The notes under the pieces are model-generated. The model did not search any database, had not been told where the DNA came from, and saw only the letters and a list, made by a program, of their open reading frames with translations. A DNA stretch of 64,000 nucleotides, taken from contig NC_056765.1 in NCBI RefSeq assembly GCF_018687715.1, positions 9,288,501 to 9,352,500 on the forward strand. Reading direction: 5' to 3'. A program made the position numbers and the translations under genes. The DNA comes from Carya illinoinensis (taxonomy: Eukaryota; Streptophyta; Magnoliopsida; Fagales; Juglandaceae). Below, in pieces: positions 11,280 through 24,000 of this stretch (position 1 is the first letter of the stretch; the number at the start of each line of letters is the position of its first letter).

Positions 11280-12290
11280 AGATTAGTGACCATTTGCATG
11301 TTGACAAGAACATTTGCCTCTTGTTCTTTGATATTTGCTCATGATCTCTCCAATCTCCATTACAACAAAAATGGCTTATTGCTACGAAATCTTTTACTAG
11401 AAAAACTATCAAAACTTGTGGCAAATGACCATACAGTGGCAGAAAAGTCCTGCCCCTCATTTGTAGATAATAAATTGTCAATTTAACTATTATCTTCGGC
11501 CATATGAAAATTTGTGGAAAATACCTACTTATTATAGCAATGGGAGTCGCTGCCATAAGTCATTTTTCTTGCCAGAAATACTACAACCCGCCCTTTCAAT
11601 CTCGATCAGTTAACTCAATTCTCGAAATGCAACCTTGCCACTAATATGCTATTTCATCAATTTAGATTGTAGCTATTGAATACTTATTACACATACCTAT
11701 TGTAGAAAATGTATTATCTTGGAAACTTATGCCTCCAGAAAAAATAATTCACCGCAACTTTGAAGCCTCACAATAACTTAATTGCGATGCGATTCGATAA
11801 ATTGAGACTGACTTCAATTAGCTTTTACTACTACTACACAACTATGTAAAAGGTTATTATTGGCAACTATGTCTTCTGGAAAATACTTTTACTGACAATT
11901 GGATATCCTCCAATCTAGTATATTGCCGGCTAATTAGTTTTCCTACTTTAGGAATTTATTGATGATTCAACTATGTCAAAAAAAACTATTATTGACCATT
12001 ATTTTCTCTGCTATAGCTCAATCTTGACAATTTGTTTTACATCTAATTCCGAATACAATGACCTACATTTTATTGATAGAGATTGAAGGGTCTGGATAAT
12101 GCTTTCTTGCCAAAAAACCTCTATTCCTACGAAACAACTCCATGTACATATTTGCCAGAATTATCTAGCGTAGCAAAAGATGATTTCTTGCTACTTTCCT
12201 ACCCGACCATTTTGCCACTACTATACAATAATGATAAATATGTAATGACTATACAACGGTGGCCTCAACTAGCTTTTTCTCCATAAATTA
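11280..12290. repeat. scattered subterminal-type motifs, probably left part of CACTA element
   Basis: Short motifs such as TTGCCAGAAATA, TTGGCAACTATG, TTGCCACTA and GTGGCAAATGACC recur every few tens of bases in both orientations. Such clusters are typical of the subterminal regions of CACTA elements, where the element's own protein binds. A clean CACTA terminus was not located. Confidence 0.45.
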
Positions 12291-12659
12291 ATGCTCAATA
12301 CATAATTAGTAATTTGCAACCTATGCATGTTGCAGCTGATAGATGGCTTTGATATGATCATGCCATCGGTTTTTGAGATGAAAAGTATAAAACCAAAATG
12401 TCAACATTGTTACTATAGATCAACTTGATATCTTCCCCCCTTAGTGCATTTCCAAAATAAATAGGAGAAATCAAGTAGACACAAATATTTGATTACCCTA
12501 CCAACTCACAAACAAGGCACATCGAAATGAACACATCTATTTTATATATCACTTAGTTCTCTATTAAACATCTTTTGCATCCAAATGCACCATGTTCAGT
12601 TAGTCAATATCCAACCAACATAAACCACAAATTGCACATGATCATATCAACACATATGA

Positions 12660-12852
12660 CTCAAAATTTTCATCTCAAATTCAAAATTCTCATCTCATCA
12701 TTACAACTTTCCCAAATCTCCATACAAAATATAATAAATAATTTAACTTTTTCTTAACTTTTTTAAATTTCAAAATAATAATAATATTAAAATATAATAT
12801 TTTAATATTTCATCTTAAACTCAAAATTTTCATCCCACTTACCAAGCAGAAC
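12660..12852. repeat. MITE-like repeat, copy C
   Basis: Inverted relative to copy A: TTCATCTCAAATTC, TCTCATCTCATC and an AT core with AATAATAATATTAAAAT, ending TTTTCATCCCAC. It lies within the decayed CACTA region. Confidence 0.6.
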
Positions 12853-13175
12853 TTAATCAGCAAATCTAGTCTCATTAATTACATGCTTCCCATAGTTGGC
12901 ATCCTCTTCAATCTGACATGCCCAATCAATATACATAAAAAAAATATATTCACATATGAGTCCCATTTCTATGTCCCAAAACAGAACTATTATAGATCAA
13001 TATATATAGCATGGTTTCTAATCTCTTCCTTAGTCAAAGGTACCTGTGGGGATCCTGGCTAAAAAAAAAAAAAACCCACCTCCAATTGTCCACATCATGT
13101 CAAGGTTGGCCTCATTGTGTCTTCATCAATACAATTCTTTCAAATCTCCTCTTGCTGCCAGGCTTCATACACCCT

Positions 13176-13673
13176 GCACATATATTTTGAGTTAAAGTCG
13201 TGAAAATCCATTTTTTTAGGGTTGAGTTGCTTCCAAAATAGCAAAGCTAATAAATTACCAATATTATGACAATCTTGGACACTTACTATTCATATCCCAT
13301 CATGCAACTGACTCTACTCTCAGCCACCAATTGCATGTATTTTTATCCAACCATGCAAACTGTTTAGTTAATCTAAAGTAGGGATAGTTTGAGTGGATAT
13401 CCAACTGTCAGGAATATATACCTTTGAGCACATATATTTTGAGTTATCTTTATGGAAATCCAACATTTTTACCTATGAGTTACTTCCCAAATAGTAGGGC
13501 TGATAAATGACCAATATCATGCCAATCTTTGATGCTTATTAACTACCTATCCCATCATTCAAGTGACTATACTCTCAGCCACCAATTGCTTATATTTTGA
13601 TTCAATCATGCAAATTATTTATTTAATCTAAAGTAAGGAGAGTTTGAGTGAATATCCAAATTCACCATAAATG
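13176..13673. repeat. two tandem units of about 253 bp
   Basis: Unit 1 (13,176-13,428) and unit 2 (13,429-13,673) both start GCACATATATTTTGAGTTA and share CTCTCAGCCACCAATTGC and AGTTTGAGTG...ATATCCAA blocks in the same order. They differ by scattered substitutions and small indels. Confidence 0.8.
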
Positions 13674-13990
13674 AGCATATGATAGTGTTAAATGGGGGAA
13701 AAAAAGTGAATTAAGACTCAATCAGCAATATTAACCTCTAGAAGAGTGTGAAAATTGCATACCTAACTTAAGGTTTTCTGCACCAACATGGCAGCAAGTA
13801 CTGCCATTGTTAACCTCTATAAGACTGACTGTTAAAAGAGACAAACTTCTAAACTGTCGCCATATCCATACAGGTGCACAGTTAAAATTACCAAAATATA
13901 TTACTCCTTATCACACCTTACTTGTTTCTTCAACCAGAACTTTCCAAAAAGTAAAAGTTGGGCAACCAAAAAACCAAATACCCACGATGC

Positions 13991-16394
13991 CTAGGCATCC
14001 ATGTGAGTCTCCTGATGAGACTTTTTTTGATTGCATTCCAGGTTAGTTACACGATTGTTCATTGATTTCTCATAGTCTTTAAATAGATTCTTGAAATCCA
14101 ATAACTCAGCTCTTAGTAACTCTAACCCACTCTTGTACAAATTTGTTTCATTCTTGTTCCTCTTATTCTCTTCAACAATGTGAAGATAGTTCATATTTTT
14201 GCGCAATGCAATCGAAGGTTTAGGTATAATTGAGTGGCCAAGACCTATTGCATAGCCTGATCTATCTTCTAAAACCTCCTTAAAAGCTGCTTTGCACTTC
14301 TCATTGACCTTTATTATATTCACCTCAGTCTCATCCAATCGCTCAAGCATTAGTTTCTACATTCATGGAGTGTTGAACACCATTAATGCAAGCATGTGAA
14401 GGCTTTTAACAATTCAAAATACACTCAACATATACTAAGTTCGACTTACGTAGTTGTGTTTTGCTGTGTCAGTGATAAAGCAACCTTTCTTTCTTGACCA
14501 ATGCACTTCTTTGTAATACTGTATCAAGTTCGGGGTCTTGTTCGTTTTGGACCATTGACACATTTATTAGTTAACAAGAATCACATTCATAAGAAAGTAT
14601 ATGTAGATGAATGGGAAAAACAAGGTAAACTAACTATTTCCTCCAAAATTCTAACGAATGGCTTTCTCCCTCCTGTATGGTTCACCTTTTGTTTCTGCCT
14701 ATTTCTCTGGTTCTTCTTTGACATTTTCTGTGGATATTGACAAGCAAAGTTTAATTATATATATATAAGATCAAACTATACATTGAAAGCAGTAGCAAGC
14801 AAGAATCTACACAGATTTTAGTTTATATATAAAGCACATAGTATTTTACTTAGTTGACTTTATTCATGCAATTTTAATTAAGGATGGGTATAACTTATAA
14901 CGCATTAATAATATGTCATGATTACACTACTGTCAACTACAATAGTAAGCAAAAATCTGAAACCTAATAGTTTGCTTCTACATGTCAAAAGTATTCAATT
15001 CCCAACAATTTACACTATTTTTAACACAAAAAAAAAAGGATAATTTGTACCACTTGCCATATTACACAAGATTAACCTATACACATACCAACAAGAAGTC
15101 AAAAATCCCTTCTGTCTGAGTGCAAGTTGCATGCCAAATGTATTACTATGTAGAACACACACTTTGTTTTTATTTTGTTTTAAGAGCTATGCAACTTGTA
15201 ACACATTAATATTATAAGTGATTAAACTTCACACACCCACGCTCTAGGATGCAAAAATTTGGTATGACTGTGTTTTGTACCATGCCAACAGTATTAACTT
15301 ATCACATGCTGTACTATTTTAACACAGTTGTATGCAACTTCAACACTTGTCATATCCAGTAAATCAAATTAAACACCAAATAATTGTACTAGCACCCAAA
15401 ATCAAGTCATTTGATTTTGAATCATGCCAAAAGTATTTAACTTAGAATACTTTTCCATTTCTTTAATCATTCAAGGGGGTGTAAGTTATAACACATTATA
15501 GGATATACCTTGAAGCTTTCGCTTGACCTCATTGCACATAAGTGTTCCCATATGGGCTTCTCCACCCATGATGTCTCACCAGAAAGTGTTACTTCGTGCG
15601 ACGCATACCCCAGGTATTGCTTTCGTAGTAAATAGTGAAATGCATTATATTTTTGGCAACTACGTTTGTCACACATTCACGATGGAAACTTTGTGACCAA
15701 TCTAATATAAAGTCAGCTTACGATAACAAATTCTCAAAGCATTTAACTTAAACTCACATTGTGTTGACAAGACAGTTGATAGGATGAGAAAAAAAAAATT
15801 ACAAAAAAAAGGGCTCAAACACAGTACTATACATTGTCTTATCTTAACACGATCAAAGAGCTTTTCTTTCTCCTCTTTTGGCACAACTTTCCAGCTTGCA
15901 TGGCTCATGTTTGCATGAAATCTCAAAATCATGGTCACCCATCCAAAAAATATGTTGTAATTTTTGCACGATGGACCTCTTTGTCCATTCTTAATATTCA
16001 GGGGTATGAGACCAAATTTTCTAACTCTCTCAAACAATGTATCTTTTGCTAGCCCTTGACCGCATTTTCGGGGAGGTGCATCAGTAACTTTTATCCACCA
16101 ATAATTTTATATCAATTATTAATTTGTATTATAAGTAAAACAAACACTACAAAGAAGTTTAGTGAAAATACTCAACTTACGTGCTTTGCTAACAATCTTT
16201 GAATCAGGATTTGCTTCATCCTTAGCCTCCTCTATACCCGCATTTGGAGGTTGAGTGGAATCATTTGATATTGTGTCCTGTTCCGTATCACGCAACCATA
16301 GTGGCCCATGATGTACCCTTCTTGGAACTAGAGCTGAGACATGCCCTTCGCGTCCATATCGTCTAGGGAGCCTTCCTTTTACCCATCTCACCAT
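13991..16394 (-). pseudogene. Transposase_24 (Ptta/En/Spm)-like CACTA gene, broken
   Basis: Read from right to left: 16,394-16,119 gives a basic, Gly/Arg-containing N-terminus (GRLPRRYGREGHVS). The segment about 16,070-15,790 has the family's core (RKCGQGLAKDTLFERV, then NGQRGPSC and a SHASWKVVPKEEKEKLFDRV block). 15,676-15,467 has a WEHLCAMRSSESFK segment. 14,350-13,991 has the diagnostic DRSGYAIGLGHSIIPKPS motif and a helical, charged tail. The pieces are in different frames with spacers that may be introns or decay. This protein class is a CACTA-encoded companion to the transposase. Its exact role is not established from sequence. Confidence 0.75.
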
Positions 16395-16849
16395 TGTCTT
16401 AGTTTTTGAAATGTCAATCCTACTAATACACCAAAATATAAGTGAGTTATCAAAATCATTTTCCTGTTTTCATGATTAAGTATAGAGTATAACCCTATAC
16501 AAATTTCTTAACATGTCTGATATGCATTATAAAAGGATTGAAGTTGAATGCTGCATGAGCTGAACCTGTCAGATTCCCCCCTCACTACAAACTGCTAAAA
16601 AAACTGTGTATTCCAGTCTAGATATGTCAATATGAAAAATAATAATGGATACTCTTTAATACTAAGAATAGCCTGAGGCTACCCCATTGAATACATCTTA
16701 GTCCAATTATGTAAAAGAAAAATGTAGTACATTTGAGTTGTACCAACGGGGTAAGAGACAATAAATCCATGCATAACCCAGCATATACTTTAACTAAATC
16801 TAGGAATTATGTAACTTTGGGTAAAATAGAACACAAGAAAAAAAAATGA

Positions 16850-17900
16850 GCAACTATGATGCCTCAGCAATTGCCCAAATATTGTATCTCATTTTTGCAT
16901 GCATTGGTGAATAGGACAACAAATCAAAATTGTCATGTAGCAACTTTTATACACCAACATACTCTCAACCCAATGACTTATGTGAGGAGAAATAGATAGT
17001 AACATAATGTTAATCTTTGTCATCAAGCTAGCTCTAAGTAACGCATCAGTTTAAGTGTAGTATGCCCAAAGTGAACAAAAATAATGGGGTGCTCGTCACT
17101 GAGATGCCTCAGCAATTGCATCACAGATTTTGAAGCTTGATATAGCCATGTGTTATAAAAATATGTCACAATGTGGAGAAATATCAACATATTCATATGG
17201 GAGCCAAACATCAAGCACAATAGATGGGTAAAGAAGTCTACTTTTAAATCCCAGTCATAAAGTAGTAGGTTAAATTATAACCCATGTTTGGAAGGGCACA
17301 AGAGTACAGTCCATGCCCAAATAATGCATCACAACTTTGCACGAATGTGTGAGTGTTAAAAAATATATTTTTAACACTACATGATTGAAATTCAACAACA
17401 TTTATCAGATCAGTAACTTTATTGAAATAGTTGAAATAGAGAGCGACATAATGTGCTCCCTTGCACACAAGTTATCTCTAGGTAAGCCTAGACTTTAAGC
17501 AACCCTGCAAAAAAAAAAAAAAAAAACAAAATTGAGTTTAAAAGCTGTGATGCCCTAGCAATTGCATCACAACTTTGGCTGCATGGCTGAGTATTAAAAA
17601 AAAAAGACATTTTTAACCCATCTTGGGTTAAATACAGCAACATTTATCAGATCATTGACTTCATTAACGAGAAATAGAGAGTGACATAATGTTAAATCCT
17701 AGGTGAGCCAAGACTTGAAGTAACCCTGCAACAAAAAAAAAAAAAAAACAGAATATATGGAGTTCAAGAGATGCGATGCCTCAGCTCTTGCATCATAGCA
17801 TTGCATGCATGCGTAAGTAGGAAAAAACAAATGAAAAAAAAAATAATCTTTGCTTGAGAGAAATGTGTTGACAATATTAACACTAGTATAACCCTAGAGT
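16850..17900. repeat. imperfect tandem array, period about 220-240 bp, 4-5 units
   Basis: The landmark GATGCCTCAGCAATTGCATC or a close variant occurs at about 16,860, 17,103, 17,550 and 17,776, with a weaker one near 17,315. Between landmarks the same order of blocks returns: AACATTTATCAGATCA, GAAATAGAGAGTGACATAAT and an ACCCTGCAAAAAAA tract. Confidence 0.75.
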
Positions 17901-17987
17901 AAGAAGTATGCATTACTTACATTCAGAGCAATTAAGAAAAACTCAGAAATAGAAATGAGAGTGAGAATAGTACCCCTAGAACAACTA

Positions 17988-17989
<2 letters not shown>

Positions 17990-18029
<40 letters not shown>
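17990..18029. repeat. (GA)n microsatellite
   Basis: A run of about 19 GA dinucleotides within the CACTA remnant, upstream of the Transposase_24-like gene. Confidence 0.9.
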
Positions 18030-18030
<1 letters not shown>

Positions 18031-20820
18031 AAAAGGAGAGAAGGCAAACTGGGTACCCCAAGCTCTTCGTGGATGAAAGTAGAAGAATCTGCTTCTCTAT
18101 CTGCTTTCTTTATCACAAGTATAGTGGAAACCAGCTTTATTTGTTAGTCGAATCTTAACTTTTCTGACTTGGCTGGCTTCACATTTGGCCTTTCTCCTGT
18201 CTCACAAACAGTTAGGTGCCCCCTCTCTCTGCTATGTGAGCAAAGTGATACAAAAGTTAGAACAACTTTTGTGATTTGAAGCAATTGGGTACGGGCTCCT
18301 AGGTGTTGGTAGGAGAAAGACAGATTTTGAGTAACCTGATTTTGAATACCTTTTACAAACCTACACTTTGCACCCCCCGCCTGTTTTTGGTCTCTTACCC
18401 CACTTTAATTATCATCCATTTTTTAATTCATCATCCCCTATTTGCTTTGGCATATATAACATGAAATATTTAGTTTTTTTTTTCCCATTTAGTGTATAAA
18501 AAATAAGTGTTAAGATTGGTCAATATTTGTTTATGTGAAAGTAAAATATTCTGAAACCTATTACCGCATAGAAATCCAATACAAGTGGCAGATTTTTTTT
18601 TTTTATAGAGCAATATAGGTGTCATCTTAAAAAGTAGACAGTTATATAATCAGCATTGCAAGAGTCACCATTATGTGAAGTGGGATTCGTTGCAAAGTAA
18701 CTAAATGTAGTTTTCTTGATATATACTCAAAGCTGCACCATACATATAGAAGCAATAATAATGACAGTCTATTGAATTGCTTAATTTGTATTGATTTATC
18801 CGTCTAAACCCCCCTCGATAGGCATTGAAACATCACAAATGTTTTCTTAATTCATTTAGTCATGCGATATTTATGGCAAGATTTGTCTATCAATTTTTAG
18901 TCTAATATATGATCACATTTCTTCACTATACATTGTTAAGCTGAATAAGTGATATTAGTCCATATTGGTTTTGTATGGAAGTCAAGTATAGAACATTTAT
19001 TATTTTTGTATCTGCATATAACTCATATATTCAATCAAATGGAGCCTTTTGTGTAATATAAGTTGTTCTCAAGCCTTCATATATTACGTCGCCCCCATCA
19101 ATTCAGCCAATTAATTGGTCCACAATTTCAATTATCCCATTTACTTGGATTTGAGTTTATTGAATTGATAAGAAATACCTAATGGCAGTGCATTACTTCA
19201 TACTTTTTGGAGGATTGACATGGATGTTTGACGGACTTTACGTATATTTTTTGGCAGTATGTTATATTCATTGAGTGTATACGAAGGCCCTGAAAAGTAA
19301 GTAACCTGATTGTTGTAAAATGAAGTAGCCGGATTAGTTGAATTTCTTGATACTTGTCAATCCATTTTTAACTTATGAGAATCACGTCAAAGAACAAGGA
19401 AGTGAATTTGAAGAGTGAAGATAAACCTGAATCAGCAGATCACGTATGCTAGGGCCCTACCAACAGGATCAACACAAGGTAGTGCCCTAGCTATCTAAAC
19501 TTGACAAAGAAGCAAATAGGAGTCTTTAGTCTAGAATATTGACTACAAATTAGCCCAAACTACATACATTATTTGATCTTAACTATTGTATTTGATATGA
19601 AAACTTCACCATAACTCAATCACATAAGGATCAAATTCACGTGCAAAATTTTAACAAAATCAAACACACTTCAAGTTGGCTTTTTATTGATATGGGCTAT
19701 CAAAATAGAGAAGTTCTAAGAAGTGAAATACCACTCCAACATATGACATATTGAAGAGCACCTTTATTGACTCTGTAATAGCTATCTTAGCTGTTGGAAG
19801 GAGTTCATGTGCAACTCGCAATTCCCAATAAAAATTTTAAAAGTTGGCTTGAATTTCTATTTTATGCTCTGTTTCTGGATATCATAGAGACTAAAGTAAA
19901 TTTTATAATCAAGCAAGATCAACATATAGTGTAAAAGTATTTATGCTTTGTTTTCATAAAAAAGAAAATTCAAAGTGGCAGTGAATATGTGATCCCGAAG
20001 ATGCTTTTAGTGATTATTTCCTCCTAGATAATCTTCTTAAATGCATCTCCTCCTCATTGTTGAGCTAGCAATTCACCTAGGAATATATACATTAACAGAT
20101 TCCTAACATAAGTAAATTTGTAAATTGTGCATACTTGTATGGGGCAAAGCAAATGCAACATTTAACTGATACAATGACTAACAACATAACAAGCAGTCTC
20201 CAAAAGGAATCACATTTATCTTAGTTTCTTAATCAAAGAAAGAGGAGTACAATAATATAGCCTAAAGACGCACAAATATTGATACATAAAGATGCATAGA
20301 TGAGAATTCTTACAGTCCATGAAGGAAAGGTCAAACCTTCGTTCTAATACTTCGATCAACACCCTTCATTTGAGCATAACGAATAAGATTTTCAACATGA
20401 GTAATAAGATCTTCACAACAGTAAGGAGGATATGAATACTGCTATCCGATGTCTATGCAAGTCAGACAATGGACATTGACTCAAGTTGGTAGTGGATGAC
20501 GTTACACTAAAATATCATTATGCAAAAGCCCATTTACCATATTCAACACTCACAATCGTCACAATACATACATATTTATAGTGAAAATAAGTCAATCAAT
20601 CCTACAATCATGAACTCTGTAAAAGTGATGTGAAAAAAAAAACTTGTATGTCCAAGATATAAATAATCAGGGTTTTGTTGCTTCGCTAACCAAAAGAAAT
20701 ATTATGCCTTATTTTTAGATCTTAAACATAGTGATACCATCATCATCGTGTTATTAATGTATGTACATTAATAAAGAAGTCAACATGTGATGTGAAAAAA
20801 TCAAATAATAACATGATTAG
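18030..20820. other. non-coding interior of CACTA remnant
   Basis: I see no conserved coding segment between the two CACTA genes here. The sequence is AT-rich with short open frames only. It would correspond to the intergenic region and introns of the element. Confidence 0.5.
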
Positions 20821-23800
20821 TTAGGGCATACCATAATCTAAATTTGAAGTAACATCATTGGTGTAAAATGCAATACTGTCTTTCCCACTGGTGTTGTCGC
20901 TATTAGCATTTGCATTGTCAATTCTTAGCTCATTATCAATGCCATCATCCTCAAGGTAGGCCTCGTGGTCAGGTAGTTCAGATGTTTGTTGTTCTAATAT
21001 GGTTGAAGGGTCAATCAGTAATGGTTCTTCATCTATCATGTTCAATAGATTCATCAAGTTTGGGTCACTGCATTGGGCACACGGCACGTTTTTGACAATG
21101 TTTTTATCTTCCTGGAAAGTGTTATCTTCAACCGACGACACTAAAAGAATGTTGTATACATTTCTATTCGTTATCTTATGGACCACATACCAACTACCTG
21201 CCACACTAATATCTTTTAAGTAAAATACCTGTTGAGCTTGGTAGGTAAGAGCAAAAGGCTCATCTTTATACCATGTTCTAGAAGTGTTTAGGCTAGTTAG
21301 ATGGTCGCCAATGCGAATCCCTCTTCGCTTATCACCAACATCTTACTAATCAAATTGAAATAAATACACCTTACGCCAACCCATGTATCGTAATCCTATA
21401 ATATCATTTAACACCCCATAGAAGTCAACGGGATTTGATTGATGTTCATCATGGACAACCACACCTCTATTTTGAGTTTGTCGGTGCCTCTCATGATCTT
21501 TTATTTGAAACCTAATTCCATTCATTATGCACCCAACGTACGATGCAACTCACTTATTGGGACCACATGCAAGTGCATATATTTCATCTTGAACACTGGT
21601 TGGATCCATCGCATGCTTCTCTCGAATCTATTGTCTAATCAAACAACAAAACCAATCAAATAACAAAAGAGCTAGAACATCTTGCTCTTTTATATATATA
21701 TATATATTTAGATTTTTATTTTTATTTTTTAGTAAAGTTTCTCTTCTTTTATGTCAGATTCAAATGTCATGTACACCAATCAAAGTACATATTGAAAATA
21801 TTGTATCAATCAAGAGAAATATGTACACTTTTCTTGAACCACCTAGAGAATTGAGCCTGGTGCCTGGACACAGTGTTGGTTATGACTTCCCTTGTAATCA
21901 TGTTATAATACTCACTGCAAGACAAAGTCTTATTTTACACGGTGTAAAATGTATTAGATGAGTACTCCAGTAACTAAAAAGATTAACCACTGCTCAAGGT
22001 AATACTCAATCTCGCCACAATTATTGAACACATACCAGTGGACTCTTGCAAATAATTTTTTGGCTAACATGCGAATGTTGGCAACTTCGAGCGGACATAC
22101 CTTTTGTGAGAATACAGATAAAAATTCTTCATTAGGCTGTTATGGAATGTTTGAGTTTCTTTCAACCTGTTGATATCTGGTCTCAATGTCAATGAGATAC
22201 ATGGAGCAAAACGTCAAACACTCTACATGAACATATGCTTTAGTAATTGAGCCTTCGGGGCAGGCTTTGTTCCAGATGTAATGCTTGAACTTCCCCAGGT
22301 ACCTCTCAAAAGGATACACCCACCTGTACTGCATTGGTCTAGCAAGTAATGCCTCATCCAGTAAATGAATTGTGAGGTGCAGTATTATATCAAAAAATAC
22401 AGGTAGAAATTTCATCTCAAGTTTACATAGGATGATAGAAATATCTACCTGAAGCCGAAGCAATGATTCATAAGTCAATGTTCGAGCGCACAATTCTTTA
22501 AAAAATGTGCTTAACTTGGTCAAAACTAGTCGGATGTCGGGCCGCAGATAACCACCAATCACGATCGAAAGCAACCATTGCAGGAAAATGTGGCAATCAT
22601 GACTTTTTATTCCTTAAATTTTACCTTCACAAATATTCACACACAGAGCAATATTAGAGGCAAAGTCATCTAGAAATGTAACTTGTGACACTCACTCACA
22701 AAAGGATATTCTCTCATTATGGTTTATGGTGTAACATACAAGACTCATCCAGCAACAATCACCATTCGGACGTAAGTGTATTTCTTTCCTCAGTCCAAGA
22801 TGTTCCAAATCCTTGTGCACACTTGCAGTGTCCTTACTCTTTCCATCAATACTCAACAAGGTACCCAAGGAAGCATGAAGACATCGATATTATTTCCTGG
22901 TGATTTAGGACTAGGTATCAAACATGTCAACATAAAGTATGGGTCTTTCATGCAAGACCAAGGTGGCAAGTTGTAAGGCAGAAGTATTACTGACCATTTA
23001 CTATAGGGCTTGCTCATGTTATTGAATGGGCTGGGCCCGTCACTCGCAAGTCTAAGACAGACATTACAAGCATCTATGGCAAATTAATTATGTTTCCTGT
23101 CAAAATCTTTACAAACCTTAGAATCAGCTAGATGCCTCATATAACTCAAATAATTAATACGCCCCTCTTTATGCCATTGCATGGCTTGTGCTGTCTTCTT
23201 CGACAGATAAAGGCATTAAAACTTAGGTTTCAATGGAAAATAACGCATCACTTTCTGATGCACTCGGTGTTTACCTGTCATTGAGACCCACCTAGATGCC
23301 TTACATTTAGAGCACTTATATTTATCTTCATCATTTTTCCAAAATAAGATACATTCATTTGGGCATACATGGAGTTTAGTTTAACTAAATCCCAACCCAT
23401 GCTCTAACCAACATGCATCATTATAGTCTTTAGGCAAGAGAGTATTTGGGAATGTAGATTTCAATAGCTTTAACACCATGTTAAATGACTTCACGTTCCA
23501 ACCCCCCGATTGTGTTGATGTGAAGCAACTTCACCATAAATGATAGCTTTGAGTAGTTTGTACACAATGGATAGAGTGGATGTCATGCATCCTCCACGTA
23601 TTGTTCAAATGTATGGTGTCTTGAAGTCCCAACGTTGAGTTGTGTATTATCATCTTCACTGCCATCAACATTTAAACTAGTTGTACTATCCACGAAAGAT
23701 CGCACCTGGATGTCATCTAACATCTCATCAACGTCATCAATGTACTCTCCAAAATCATCTCCATCATCCTCATTGTCTAACCGGTTGGCATGAAAAGGAT

Positions 23801-23955
23801 CATCTTCTCCGTAGAATATCCATTGAGTATAACTTTTATCAATCCCTCATAAGAACATATGGTCCCCCACAACAGTAACTAGTTGGAAAAGATTATTACG
23901 ACATCTCCGACAAAGACACCTAATGGAGTCACTGGCAGGTGCATTGGATTGAGCC
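20821..23955 (-). pseudogene. TNP2-like CACTA transposase (Transposase_21, DUF4218, DUF4216), broken
   Basis: The reading runs right to left. The start MAQSNAPASDSIRCLCRRCR (near 23,955) and a YTQWIFYGED segment form the N-terminal zone. Next come AYLKMLNKIG-type and HVCPNECILFWKN segments. The transposase core follows, with LRLASDG-like, YNLPPWSCMKDPYFMLT and SPGNNIDVFMLPW (about 23,100-22,870). DUF4218 follows, with KSHDCHIFLQWLL, LPVFFDIILHLTIHLLDEAL and GSITKAYVHVECLTFC (22,620-22,140). DUF4216 closes it, with IIGLRYMGWRKVYLFQFD and WYKDEPFALTYQAQQVFYL (about 21,400-21,200) and an acidic tail to 20,821. In-frame stops occur in several places, for example after DHMFL and after VEDA. This is the enzyme that moves CACTA elements, here inactive. 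Confidence 0.88.
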
Positions 23956-24000
23956 ATGGATAAGAAATGATTAACTCATTCAGCATATTCATGGGACAAA

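Larger units (their letters stand above)
11280..24000 (-). mobile_element. decayed CACTA (En/Spm) DNA transposon, autonomous type
   Basis: Two CACTA-type genes lie on the minus strand: a TNP2-like transposase gene (20,821-23,955) followed by a Transposase_24 (Ptta/En/Spm)-like gene (13,991-16,394). This order and shared strand fit one large autonomous CACTA element. Both genes carry stops or frame changes. The left limit is placed at the subterminal motif cluster. The right limit is uncertain and may reach as far as 28,112, because no TTGTAGTG end was found with confidence. Boundaries are inferred; the family is clear. Confidence 0.75.
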
